Part shown: positions 35,290 to 47,117 of the stretch, piece by piece
Layout: each line of letters opens with the position of its first letter
Position numbering within the stretch: the stretch's first letter is position 1
NCBI GenBank assembly: GCA_003952965.2
Contig: CM025851.1
Span: 30,280,664 to 30,344,663, forward strand
DNA from: Morella rubra
Lineage: Eukaryota; Streptophyta; Magnoliopsida; Fagales; Myricaceae
Direction of reading: 5' to 3'
DNA: 64,000 bases
Made by a program: the position numbers and the translations under genes
Notes under the pieces: generated by a model
Database searches by the model: none
Told to the model about the DNA's origin: nothing
Seen by the model: only the letters and a program-made list of their open reading frames with translations

Positions 35290-36870
35290 TTTTATGTAGC
35301 AACATCAGCTTCTTAACGTGGGCGAGGTAGGACACGTGGAGTCAGTTTGGAGAAAAGTCTTGGGTCCAGGTCTGGGTCCGCGAAACTATCGGTGCATATC
35401 CCGGAGGGAGAGTGTGGAGGAGTTTCTTCCACTGCTGCCATTCTATCGACGAAGATTGGAATGTTGGTCCGAGAGCTGATTCCGATCTCAGTTAACAAGT
35501 GGGTCGATGTTCCTACAGAAGTGAAGGAGTACATTATGGACCGGGTGTTGGTATGATTAAATTCGTAAACATAATTTTGGTGGGCGCATTTCGTTTATCA
35601 TTGTAATATTGTCTGTTTTGTTACTTATGCAGGACCACTTCAACCTTAACTACACCCTTCATGAGGACGTGAGGACGGTGGTTGAGACAATGATGACGGC
35701 ACGTCAAACGCACCGTAACCGAATGCATGCGTATTTTAATAAGTTCCCGAGTAAAGAGGCGGCGTTGCTGAAGCCGCACCCAGATACCACAGAAGAACAG
35801 TGGAAAGAGTTATGCAATTTGTTCACCAGCGAAGCATTCATGGTATGTGATTACAAAAACCCGTTGCTTAAATATTACATTCTTTTAATATTTAATTACT
35901 TAAAAATATCATAGAAACAAAAGAAAGCAAAATAAGAAGAATATATCAAAGTTAACTGTGAACCACGCTACTGGTTCGCACTCGTTCCAGCGCACACGAG
36001 CTTGCAGTGTGAGTTAACAACTATAATCTAGACTTTGATTATATATATATATACATACATATATATATATAATCATAGTCATGTAGAAAAATCAAGAAAG
36101 CGGCAATATCAATCCTACAAAGCCGTATAAAAAGAATTATACAAACAAAAATGGTATTTGGACCTCAGATTGAGCGAGAGAAATTTATGTAAGCCACTTT
36201 CATTTTAATCTACTTTATATAATTTATGTATAATTTATCTACATTAATGTTTCTGATAATTATTGTCATTAATTCAAGAACGGATGGATGCCTTCCAGAG
36301 CATCAACATTGCGTGCTTGATTTAGAAGGGACAGACTATATAGCGAATTGAAGTAGAGGTGGCGATATTGGGCAAATATGGAATACTTGTGGGAACTAGG
36401 CGACCTGGCAGCGGTTAAAAGCCTTGCCTTCATCAACTTTCGACTACACAGTCTCTGAATCTACTCCCGGCACCAGTTCAGCAAAGGCAAGGGGGATGAG
36501 ATAGAGGCCGCATGAGTGAGCTTGCTAAAGAGAAAAGTACTTGTGCGCAAAGAATTGCTAAAGAAGCAATGCTGAGATGCTACCACGCCTGAGGGATACC
36601 ACCGTTGAAGAGCAGCGGGCTTGGAGCAGGAGTGCATCCGGATTGGAGCAGGAGGAACGCGCATGAAAAGGTGACGCGAGCTGCATGCGAATTAGAGCAC
36701 GAAATGAGCGGTATACAACTGGAACAAGAGCGCATGTGAAAGGAGCAAGAGCGCTTACGGGCAGAAATATCGAAGGAACTGGAGAAGAAAATGTCCTCTG
36801 TAATGGGGAAGAAAATGAGCGACATGTCAAAACGACTATTCAGCCAGTTTGGGGGTTCAAAGAGGTAGAT
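35290..36870 (+). pseudogene. Transposase_24-type second CACTA gene (element 1), decayed
   Basis: Exon pieces read GRGRTRGVSLEKSLGSRSGS, AKLSVHIPEG, TKIGMLVRELIPISVNKWVD to donor near 35552. Then DHFNLNYTLHEDVRTVVETM, HRNRMHAYFNKFP, EEQWKELCNLFTSEAFM (from 35632), KNISKLTVNHATGSHSFQR (about 35950) and NYTNKNGIWTSD (about 36140), followed by ILGKYGILVGTRRPGSG and a degenerate coiled-coil end. This is the order of plant Ptta/En-Spm Transposase_24 proteins, thought to act with the TNP2 protein on the element ends. Stops and frame changes after about 35935 mark it as non-functional. Confidence 0.75.
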
Positions 36871-37069
36871 GCATATATATTGAAATAACTTTTTAATTAT
36901 GTATTATTACGATATTATTTTCGATTTAATTATGGATCACTATATGTTATTATTTATATTTATTAATGTGCCCTCCCTCATATAATTATTTATTATAAAA
37001 TATGTGTTTATATATACTTTCTGATATTATTGTTTTTTTTTAAAAAAAAAAAAACAATTCTCTCACCAC

Positions 37070-37390
37070 TAATCGATCGACATATTCAGCGATCGATCAG
37101 TTGTTGTTCAACCGATCGATCGTAGTACTACCGATTGATCGGTTCATAAATCAATGTTACATCACTGAATTCAACGACGATCGTCCATGGCATAACGATC
37201 GATCGTGATACTTTAGTGATCGATCGCTTATATAAAGCGTCGATCGTCGTTGCTTAAGCGATCGATCGTCAATATGTACCGATCGATCGATCAATATGTA
37301 CCGAGCGATCGTAAATATATACCGATCGATCGGATTCCCAATCGATCCATCACTTCGTTTTCAACGACCGATCGATCAGTATATTTAGTG
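37070..37390. repeat. CGATCGATCG motif array, right
   Basis: About 14 copies of the CGATCGATCG-type motif, several with one substitution (CGATTGATCG, CGAGCGATCG), in 320 bp. They mirror the left array relative to the element ends. Confidence 0.88.
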
Positions 37391-37577
37391 ACGAAAAATA
37401 TCCGTCACTAAAAACTTTTCGTGACGAAATTCGGATTTCGTCACGAAATACATTTTGTGACGCTCATTCGCTGACGGAGCTCGTGACGAAAATATTTCGT
37501 CACTAATTCTTTTAGTGACGAAATATTGACTTTTAGTGACAAAAATTTTGTCACTAAAAGTCAATTTTTTTGTAGTG
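37385..37577. repeat. Right inner-terminal TTAGTGACGAAA repeats of CACTA element 1
   Basis: Alternating TTTAGTGACGAAA and CGTCACTAAAA words to the terminal GTAGTG, inverted relative to 26470-26670. Confidence 0.8.
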
Positions 37578-39633
37578 TTAGAAATGACAACTATGAAAGC
37601 TGGAGTGCTTGTTTAAGAGAGTATTTGTTGGCTCATAATCTTTGGAACATTGTTGAAACAGCCTCGGAACCTCCTAAACCCGAAGATGGTGTAGTTGAAT
37701 TTGAGGTTTGGAGAGGAAAGAATGATGCGGCTTTAGAGGCAATTCGCACTTTATGTGGGATAGATGTTCTTTCTCAAATTAAGGGAATTAGTTCGGCCAA
37801 AATTGCTTGGCATTCGTTGGCAGAACTCTATGGGCAAACATCACAAGAAATCTACCCAATGGTTGAGGTAGGGAGCTCATCAAATGTCACAGTAAGCAAA
37901 CAGGTCAGGCCAACACCAACTGGAGACATTCAACGTGTAGGTGAGCAAGGAAACTCATCAAACAACACAGGTTACTCTCTATCTCCCTCCATATGTGCGT
38001 TAAGTCTAACAGTACCGTTTCTTCTTTTTGTTGGTTTTTTGCATAATTTCTTTCTAAAAGAATTACACTTACTACAAGCTACTACTATACTTGCAATGTT
38101 GGTACAAGGCGTTGATTAGTAATGGAATTTAAGATCAACGTATCATTACCGTTTAGTCTTACGTCATTAATTTATACATGGCAGGAAGGGATGATAACGT
38201 CGCCGAGAACCATGACCATTCTGAGTATGCTCCCTTACTCAAAGCCGTGCAAAGTGGTAATCTGAAAGCTGTACAAGATTTCCTTAAGCTCCATCCCGAA
38301 GCAACGGGTGCAAAAGTCACGTGGAGAAATGAGACGGCACTTCACATTGCTGTGATTGCCGAAAAGACGCATATAATTGAAGAGTTGGTGAAAGTAATGT
38401 CACCAAAAGACTTGGAAACAAGAGATCGGTTTGGTTGTACAACTCTAGCTAGGGCAGCAGCCACTGAAGATTACCGGCTGGCAGAATGCATGATAAGAAA
38501 AAATCCGATGTTGGTTAGCATTCCTGATGACCGTCCGGGATATATTCCGCTTAATACAGCTACCAACTTTGGAAATGAAGAGATGGCTCGTTATCTTTAT
38601 TCTTGTACTCCACTCCAAGATCTAGAGCCAGAAAAAGGTTCCAATGGTGCTTCACTTATTGCTGAGGCTATATTCGCTGAATATTTTGGTAAGATTAATT
38701 TTCACCAAACCGTTTAGTCCTGCTCCGATGATTTGCTATCTTCACAATATGACTTTCTCCTCTTTTTTTTTTTTTAAATTACTTCCTCCTCGTTTGTTAT
38801 TATTGATCTGCACCATGATACAACATACAGATATTGCATTAGATTTAATTGAACGTTGTCCACGGTTGGCTCGTACACAAGACAGATACAACAAGTCCCC
38901 TCTGTTCGCTTTGGCTTTGATGCCAAAGGCATTCCCAAGCGGAATTCGGCTTGTGTTTTGGAAGCAATGGATCTACAACTACTGTTAGTACTAGTCTCTT
39001 TTGTCTTGACTGTTGTTAAATTGCATTGATAACATCGACGTACAATCGACTTAATTCACCAAAACAAGGTCCATGACAATCTAATTTTGTCCCGTCTATG
39101 CAAGAAATGAGAGTCATCGGTATACTTTATAATATATTTGAGATTGAGTCCACTTTTTGTTTCCCCGTAAGGTATCCACATTGAATCAGGTCGTGCTACT
39201 AAAGATGTTCGTCTGCATATTCCAAATGATCAAGGAGGCCGTGTCGGATCAGGTATGCTAATAATTCTTCCTCAAGGTAATTTAGCCTGTAATTAAAAAT
39301 GTGAATCATATTTGTAGATGTTTCGTTCTTCTGATCTCTTAATTGTTAATTACTCTGAATAATGAGATATGCATAAATATCTACTTCGCAGACAGTAATA
39401 TGACGCAGTTGATCTATTTCCATTGCCCCGTTAATTAAATATAGAAATACTTTGACAAGAAGAAAAAGAAAATCATGCAGATGGTATACAAACGTACACT
39501 AGTTATAAATCTAGAACTTCCTAATTATAAATATTGTCCTATTATTAGACAACGTGTTACATACAAATCCTTTGTTTCGAGTTTATGTGATGAAATTCCA
39601 ATTTTCACCCACAATTCTTGTGTTATTTTTTAG

Positions 39634-40361
39634 GTAAAATGCATTTTTGGCCCTTGAGTTTTAAACTTTTTTCATAATAGGTCATTGCGTTTTACAAGTA
39701 AAAATGGTAGTCTCTAAATTTTACACCATTTTCATAATATGTCCTTGAGTTTAAAAACGAAAGATTTTAGTCTTGAGTTTTGAGTTGTTAAAAAATAAAA
39801 AATTCCCTTAGTCAGCTCTCTGTCCAATCCACTAATAGTAGAAGGGCTATTTTATAGAAATCCGAGTTAGTCACTTACCTACGTAACACTGTCATCTGTC
39901 TAATAACCAATGGTTGCCACATTTGATGTCATTTCACCCATTGCCCATCTGGAGAAATGTTTGGTGTCCTTCTTGGGTTCTTCTCAGATTCTTCTAGAAA
40001 GAATCCAACGGCTCAAGATCTCTGGATGTGTAGGGCTCACTTTTAAAATTAATCCTGAGCTGTTGGATTCTTTTCAGAAGAACTGGAAAGAACTCAGAAA
40101 GGACACCAAGCATTGCTCGCTCACCTGTGACCAATAAAATGCTGTCGTTCCAACTTACTCAAGTCCATCCCCCACTCTACGCACTGTTTCACTTAGTAGA
40201 TAGGTGAGAGCATTACGCGGGTGACTGGCTCGGATTTCTATAAGGTAGTCCTTCTACTGTTAGCCTTTTAAAACCCAATGACCAATTACGTTGTTAATTT
40301 TAAAACCCAATGACCTATTACGAAAACAGTATAAAACTCAAGGACCAAAACAAATTTTTCT
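39634..40361. repeat. 728-bp foldback (long inverted repeat) in intron 4 of gene A
   Basis: Left-arm words recur inverted in the right arm: cccttgagttttaaac / gtataaaactcaagga; aataggtcattg / caatgacctatt; agtagaagggctattttata / tataaggtagtccttctact; agaaatccgagttagtcact / gtgactggctcggatttcta; ttggtgtccttcttgggttc / gaactcagaaaggacaccaa; gaatccaacggctcaagat / tcctgagctgttggattc. The loop near 40020-40050 is about 30 bp. The arms are roughly 310-390 bp and imperfect. The outer ends (aaatgcatttttggcccttg) look like Mutator-type non-autonomous elements. Transcripts would form a long hairpin. Confidence 0.8.
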
Positions 40362-41765
40362 GTCTTTTCTTTTCTACGGAAATCAAAACTGAAAGACATC
40401 TAAAGTTATAAATAGAGGACAACGTCTGAAATGCCCTTAATAATTGAAAGAAATGCCACTTTGATCGTGGGTATTGTAGTAAGATTATTGAACAATTTTA
40501 AGTAATTCATAATCACCGGAGATTACTCATGAACGATTTTGCATGGTTAACTACGCTAGTCTACCAGTAACTCCTAATTAGTTAGTTAAGATAGTTGGGC
40601 TTTAGAATAAGTACGTACCTTGTACCTAGAGGCTATAATGCTCTTTTGGATCAATGAAATTATTTACTAATTCAACACAAAAAACATAGATCAACCCCGG
40701 CCAGCCCTAACCCTCTTGTTTCATACGGCTAGCTATTTCCTTCATATATATATATATATATATATATATGGGAACTACACTAATTAAACTGCCAGAAATG
40801 ATGAGGGACAGATTATAGTAGACTTCTTATTTGGAGAAAGACCATGCCGTACGTATTGAGGAAGTAGAACAATATTAACTATGTCAATTTAGCTTAAAAT
40901 TCTACAAATCAGATCAGCTATATATACTAAACTGTTTTGTTTGTAGTATTGTGCATGCCTTTCTGGTGTAAATATATGTTCATAATGAGCAAACTTTGTT
41001 CTTACTTCGCAGTGGGAGCTCTAACGTGCCAATTACTAACTTCACATCTTCTTAACTTCTTGGGTAATATTCCTGCATCCATTCAATTACTATATTTCTC
41101 CATTAAAAGTAGTTTTTTCGAGCTTTTTTATTTTTTGCTTATTGTTTGATTAATCATTAGCATTGTTTTAATGATCTTGACAAAGGATTCAAGCAGTTAC
41201 ACGACATGAAATTACGCCATGTCCAATCGCATCAACTTTTGTCTCGCATATACGAAGAGATATCAACTTTCAGTCAGGAAGACATGATAGAGTATTCTAT
41301 TTATTCTGCATTCTTCCGAGCCGCCAAGAATGGGATATTTGAACTTTGTTTTGAGATGATGAGAAGAAATCCGATCCTTGTACAAGTTCCTGACAGCGAT
41401 GGACAAAGAATATTTATGAAAGCTGTCTTAAATCGCCAAGCTGAAATCTTTAGCCTTATATACGGGTTGAAACAAAAGAAATTTGCAGTAGCGGGTCAGG
41501 ATAGATTCTCCCATAATAACATCCTACATATGGCGGGGGTATTAACAGCTTCCACTCCACTTAATCATATCCCAGGTGCAGCTTTACAGATGCAAAGAGA
41601 GCTGCAATGGTTTAAGGTTAGTTCTAATTAAAGGGTATACTTCTTTAAATCTGTTCGCTATTTCTGAATTAGATGATCTAGATATTAAAATGTGAATACT
41701 TACTTTATTTTGAAAATAATATTCTTGGTTTTTCGTTAATCCACTATGTATTGCATGTAAGGATT

Positions 41766-41865
41766 AATATATATATATATATATATATATGCATGATGTG
41801 TTAAACTCCAGATTCCTTTAAACTAAAAATAATAGTTCTAATATATTATATATATATATATATAG
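41766..41865. repeat. (TA)n microsatellites in gene A intron 6
   Basis: Two TA tracts (about 41768-41790 and 41848-41864) separated by AT-rich sequence. A similar tract lies in intron 4 at 40745-40770. Confidence 0.85.
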
Positions 41866-44184
41866 GACACTAATTTTCAGGTTTAATTAATATTAAGTCT
41901 GCAGATCAGGCGCACCCTATGAACACGCCATAATTAACATATTTGGTATTCGGGAAAAGGTTCAGATCAGGATCTTATTATAACTTCGTTTCTAGCTAGC
42001 ACCAAAGACTTACTCAACCTGCCATAAACATATTTGGACCAGAATCATATATTTGAATATTAAGGTGTTAGGCACAAGTATATTTGCCCTTTAACAGAAA
42101 TATTGGTTAATGATCTCCGCCGTTTAAGCAACAACCATATATAATAAAAATAAGGCAATCATCAAAATTAAGGAGCGCCCAGAGCCTAGAGAGAATTGTT
42201 AAGAAGTTCTAAGAACTAACTTCGAAAGACAAAATTAAGCTTTTTTTTAAAAAAAAAAAAAAAATGCTCTTTCCTTGTATTCTGATCCCCAATTATTATG
42301 TCCCATAGAATTGGCCATAGCTGAGTTAGGGTTGAGTTGCTTAATTACCTAGTCCCACTTCATTTTCTTACTAGTTAGAACTAAGCATTATTAGTTCAAG
42401 AGACTCCACTAAAAACCAAACACAATAAATCATAAGGCAAACAGATAGGGTCTCCTCGGAGGCTCCTGATCATTTTATGACTTCAAAAATTGCTTCCTTC
42501 AAAATCATTGACTTCCTAATTAAAGTAATTTTCTTAAAGCGAATAACATTGAATTGTATTTTAGGACACACATACTATGTTTATCATTCTCTGACTTAAT
42601 GCATCATTCCATTCGAAGAAAAAATTATAAAGAATTCTTATCCATTTCTTTAGGGCATAATTTTTCGGAACAAATGCACACTAGACATAACTCAAGGTGT
42701 CACTCAAGGAAATTTTTCTGCACATATGAAAAATTTACAAATTAATAAAGAAGCTAAGCCTTAAATTAAGAATTCTTCCGAATATAAATCACGGTTGCTT
42801 TTGTTTTTAAGATTTTGCTTTACAAATACAGGAGGTGGAGAGCATTGTTTCCCCAGGGGCTAAGATTATGCAAAACAATGATAACTTGACACCGAAACAA
42901 TTATTTTCATTGAACCATGAAGACTTGAGGAAAAAAGGAGAAAAATGGATGCAAAGCACGGCAACTTCTTGCACAGTAGTTGGATCTCTTATTATTACTA
43001 TTATGTTTGCTGTGGCCTTTTACCGTTCCAGGTGGAAATGACCAAAACACAGGTTTTCCAATATTCGCATCAGAAAAGTTGTTTATTCTCTTTATGATAT
43101 TTGATTCTATATCCCTCTTTTCCTCATCAGCTTCAGTGTTAATGTTTTTGGGAGTCCTTACATCACGTTATGCAGAGGAAGATTTTTTAGAATCCTTACC
43201 CAAAAAATTGATAATAGGCCTTTGTACCCTTTTCTTCTCAATTGCAACTATGATGATAACCTTTTCTTTTGCTCTTTTATTGATCCTTCGTGGAAGATCA
43301 TGGATTGCCATTCCTATCATTTCTTTGGCCAGTATTCCAGTCACCCTATTTGTATTAATGCAGTTCCCCCTTCTTGTTGATATGCTCAAATCGACCTATG
43401 GGCCAGGCATCTTTAATAGAAATATGAAGTCTTGGCTTTGACTTTTTTGTTTTTTTTTGTCCATAATGATGTACAGATGGGTGAGAAATTTTCTTCCAGC
43501 TAACATTATTTGTGGGTTCATATGTTGTCTATTACGTAACATTATTTGTGGGTTCAGAAGAATATCAACTCCATCAACCAATCATTGACCCATTATATAT
43601 ATATTTTTATCTTCTCTATGTTTTTCTTTTGGTATTTTAATTAGTTACTTTGACAAATGATTGATATTTCCTAATCAGATAATTATAATTACCCTGTAGG
43701 AGATGAACTTTAAAAGCAATGAAGTTCATCAACCTAGCTATATATATATAACGCTATAAACGTTTTATCATGCTTAGAACCAGAAACTAGTAAGCATCAA
43801 AGACTACAAAATATTGTCTGTTGGCATCAAATGTTTTCTCATAACATGTCGGAGCTCTATATACTCTAGCATTGCAAATTAGAATAGTGTGAACTATGCC
43901 TTTGAAGATGCTCTAGAATTTCTGAGATATTCTACAAAATAGATTTGTTGTATATTAGTTTATATTTCTGTTTTCAAATCCAATGGTATATGCGAAGAAA
44001 AAAACATCCAATGGTATAGCTTTTGACTTATTAGCTTTTGTCATGTTTCAGTGATCAGAAGTACTGCTGGAACAAAAATATGTACGTCTACCGATTAATT
44101 AGTTGAAATGTCTCTATCTTTATACATATATCATGTAATCATCAAGGAGTACAGTATATATGCTAAAACCTTAAAAGAAAAAAG

Positions 44185-44440
44185 ATTGGAGAACCATGGA
44201 ATTCCTCTCGCGCGAGTTCCGACGCAGTGTCATTATTTTACGGGGCGACTAAATTTTTGGAAGGAGATGGGTAGAAAATTCAAAACTGCCTATGATAGCC
44301 TTGAAAAAGAAGGAACTTTTCGTTAAAATTTGACCAAAACCACAAGAATATATACATCGAGCTGGAAGCCTGGAAACCACTGATGCAGACAGTGCCCGGC
44401 AAATTGATGGAAGACAGAACTTTGTACGCGTTTTCATTGT
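44185..44440. repeat. Repeat unit shared with 61.8 and 63.4 kb, part a
   Basis: The order gattggaga(a/g)cca(t/c)ggaa, ctctcgcg, gtgtcattattttac, ttggaaggagat, ttgaaaaa and aaattgatggaaga is shared with 61795-62060 and 63428-63700. Three diverged copies of one segment therefore exist, the two right-hand ones being tandem. Confidence 0.7.
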
Positions 44441-45389
44441 TCTGGGCCCTCCAGGGAATCATTACACTCTACAAGTTTTGGTTTTGGCACTCGTTAAATT
44501 CATTTTCTGCCTTAGCCCCTCGGCCCTCTGCACCCTCTCTAACCTACTGGTGAACGGTGATCACTTCCCCTGCATCGTGATTTACAACAAGCGGCAATTT
44601 AGGAAGACAGCCCGGTAAGGAAGTTAACCACTTCTTAAGTTGAGTTTTTCTCACAGATTAAGGTTGTGTTTGCAAACCTTAATTATTGAAAATATATAAG
44701 AAACCTTGTAAGAAATTGCAGAGATTAGAGCTTTATTATTGTTGTTGTTAATCATTAGGATTCGTAGTATTATGATTATTGTTGCGTTGCCGTGTCTGTG
44801 TCTGCGAAATAATATAAGGCCTCTTCTATTTCAGCATGGAATTGGGAAAGCAATAAATGAATTTTAGGATGAAATAAGTAGGAATAAAAAAAAGAGCCCG
44901 TTGAGGCTAGCCTCTCCTGCCATACAGATTTGAGTCACCGTCCCGTGGGTCAACCAGCTTAATTCCTCCCAGAAACCCTTCGGTGTTGGGTATGACTCTT
45001 TCTGATCAATATATTTCTTAATTACCCAAAAACGAAGAAAAATTCCAGCAACCAAAATTGGGGGAGGAAGTCCGTGATACTAGGGAGTGGGATGCTTTCC
45101 AAGAATTGGAATAGTGTTGCCCACTTTGCGAGTTCACGGGCGCTAGAGTCAAAAATTTTGGTTGGACTCCCAATGAGAGGAATGTGTGGAGCTCCATCTG
45201 CCGCAACTTTCCTCACTAATTTTTAACACTTTGACATCCAGCTTTATTCCCACTAATCCGTCAGGCGTCAGGCTCACATGGGCAAGGGTCCACTACATCT
45301 GGCCACATTCACTGGCTAGAAAACTAATTATCACAACCAAACAAAGTTGGATTGCACAAATCGCTGGCAAAGCGACAAGATGCTTCCAT

Positions 45390-45715
45390 TTTTGCGTGGA
45401 ATAAGATGTTCATTGTAGGATTAAACCAGTCCACATGACACTAAAACTAGCCACTTACCTAATTTGTCAGAAAAGCAATGTCAAAATAAAGGAAAATGAC
45501 TCGTAAAGCAATACCCACATAACGAAGTGTTAATTACCGATTTTGGGTTGAATGCTTTGCTCGCTAGCGTGCCGAGCAATGGGTACCCCTGATGATAATC
45601 ATAAATGAAAGAGTCAATGATCAAAGAACACGTCGAGCCATTGAAACCACTGACGTCCAGACAGGACTCCGGGCCCACAAACTGAAGGAAGAAAAAACTT
45701 TCAGTCATGATTTAA
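45390..45715. repeat. Repeat unit shared with 62.2-62.4 kb, part b
   Basis: Shares gtccacatgacac(t/c)aaaact, gttgaatgct(t/c)tgct, gaaaccactgac(g/a)tccag and cccacaaactgaaggaag with 62165-62385, in the same order and orientation. Confidence 0.7.
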
Positions 45716-47117
45716 AAATTAAATTTATGCTTTCGTCCCCGCATCCTCTATAACGTTTCTCCTGATAGACAGAAACTGAAAAAAAGCAACTTCAACTTGA
45801 AATTGGTGAACATGCTGAAGAAATAAGATGGAAATTTGAAGTCTCAGTTCATAGCTTCCTGTCGGTGGCTAACCATTTTGTTAACTTGAGTTAACATCCT
45901 GTTGATCACTTTCACCACATATGTGATTTACAAGCGGCAGTTTTGGTAGACAGCTCGTCCAGCAGCCCTGTAAGTAATTTCTTTTGTTTTTGGAGCAGAT
46001 TTTTCGTTTACATCAATCTACTGAATAGCGATTAGCAAGGTGCTATTAATAACTTGTTTTTAGGTTCATTAACTTCGGGTCAGTGGCTAAATATTTCATT
46101 AAATTGAGTTAATTATCTTTGTGTGTGGGGGGGGGGGGGGCTTGTTCACTTCAGCCCTACAAGTAATTGCTTCTGTTCTTTCTCCACATGTTTTGTGCAC
46201 ATCAACTGCTAGTCGTTGTTTGCTTAGGGGGAAAAGAAGTAAAAAAACGGAATAGATGTCATAGTTCTCTCGTTTTGAGATTTCTTACTTACTTGAGAAC
46301 AAGAGAAAGAAGAAGGAAATGAAGTTCACAATCCTTGGAGTTCCTAGTTAATGATGACTTTGACGAGTCTTAATACTAGAGGATATTGGCGATTCTTTCT
46401 TTCAACAGTTTTAAGTGAGCAGCTTGAGAGAAAGATAGAAAGAGGTGAATGAATATTATTGCTTCTGAGTCTTGAACAAACTAGCAGAGAGTGAAAGTAA
46501 AGCAGATATTTTGAGTAAGAAGAGAGAGTAGAGGTAAGATTTATGGGGTGCATAAAGTACCGCCGCTTTCATTCCGAAGAGGATCTCCTTGTGCTCCTTC
46601 GCTTTTGTCCATTGTTCTTCCTCCTCCCTAGGCGTCTCCATGGTAGGATCCAGGAGGAAGTGGGATCAAGTAGGTTGCCATGTCTCCTCCAGCGAAGGAC
46701 AGAGCCACCATGCATGCCATTGTGTGTTGTTCGGGCCTTTTACCCTTCTTGAAGTCCCCCAGAACATTACATTCAGTGTTGTTCTCGAGTCTTTAGACTC
46801 CAGTTTTAAGTTTGGGCATCTGACCCATTTCATCTGATGTAAAACGGCTTTAAGCCTGTGGGGCCTTGTAGTTGGCCTTCTGGCCCTTTCATGTACCTAC
46901 TCTGCACTTGAAAGATTCTGCCGGGCCCTCAATCATTGTACATCACTTCCAGCAAGATGATGAGTTAGCTAGTAGGGTAGAGAAATGGAATTTCAAGGAT
47001 TGTTCAATTTTCTTCTCACTCTGAACAATGAACTGCATATTACACGTACAGTATCTCTATCTATCCTAACTTTCACCTAACGCATGTATATGCACCTCAT
47101 ATTGTGACAGATTAAGC

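Larger units (their letters stand above)
26457..37577 (+). mobile_element. CACTA (En/Spm) element 1, 11.1 kb, decayed
   Basis: The left end CACTACTAGAAAATTGAC, then TTTTAGTGACGAAATTTT, is matched by the inverted right end (reverse complement CACTACAAAAAAATTGAC, then TTTTAGTGACAAAATTTT). The flanking trinucleotides are TTG on the left (26454-26456) and TTA on the right (37578-37580), consistent with the 3-bp target duplication of CACTA elements after one mutation. Inside are, in order, a left subterminal array, an extra frameshifted ORF (27812-29069), a frameshifted TNP2 transposase (31307-34520), a frameshifted Transposase_24-type gene (35290-36870) and a right subterminal array. Several frameshifts in every gene show it cannot make its own transposase. 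It sits against exon 1 of ankyrin gene A. Confidence 0.92.
37578..43441 (+). pseudogene. Gene A: gag-like/ankyrin/PGG membrane protein, disrupted
   Basis: A paralogue of gene B (47118-51070) whose exon 1 is cut by CACTA element 1. Exons: 37578-37970, 38185-38688, 38831-38983, 39172-39252, 41013-41063, 41186-41616 and 42832-43441, all GT..AG and phase-matched. Exon 1 starts mid-domain at RNDNYESWSACLREYLL and matches the DUF4219/UBN2 gag-like domain (LWNIVETASEPPKPED, ISSAKIAWHSLAELYGQ). Exons 2-6 carry ankyrin repeats (YAPLLKAVQSGNLKAVQDFL, ETALHIAVIAEKTHIIEELV, GCTTLARAAATEDYRLAECM, HNNILHMAGVLTASTPL). Exon 7 has the PGG domain, but one extra T near 43018-43021 turns the expected FTVPGGN into FYRSRWK-stop; the remaining three helices continue in the next frame to the stop at 43439. 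The two lesions and the missing 5' end make it a pseudogene. It lacks gene B's 267-bp duplication. Confidence 0.88.
43442..47117. other. Spacer between ankyrin genes A and B
   Basis: No gene recognised. It contains segments related to the right end of the window (44185-44440 and 45390-45715, see those entries). A local duplication about 1.35 kb apart (gtgatttacaacaagcggca near 44578 and gtgatttacaagcggcag near 45925) is also present. A G14 run lies at 46127-46140. Frames at 46540-46840 are open but show no domain. The AT-rich promoter of gene B must lie in the last few hundred bases; I see no unambiguous TATA box. Confidence 0.45.

Noticed and set aside
46120..46840. Possible gene at 46.5-46.8 kb
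   Set aside because: Open frames exist in two phases, but no motif, splice pattern or homology was recognisable.
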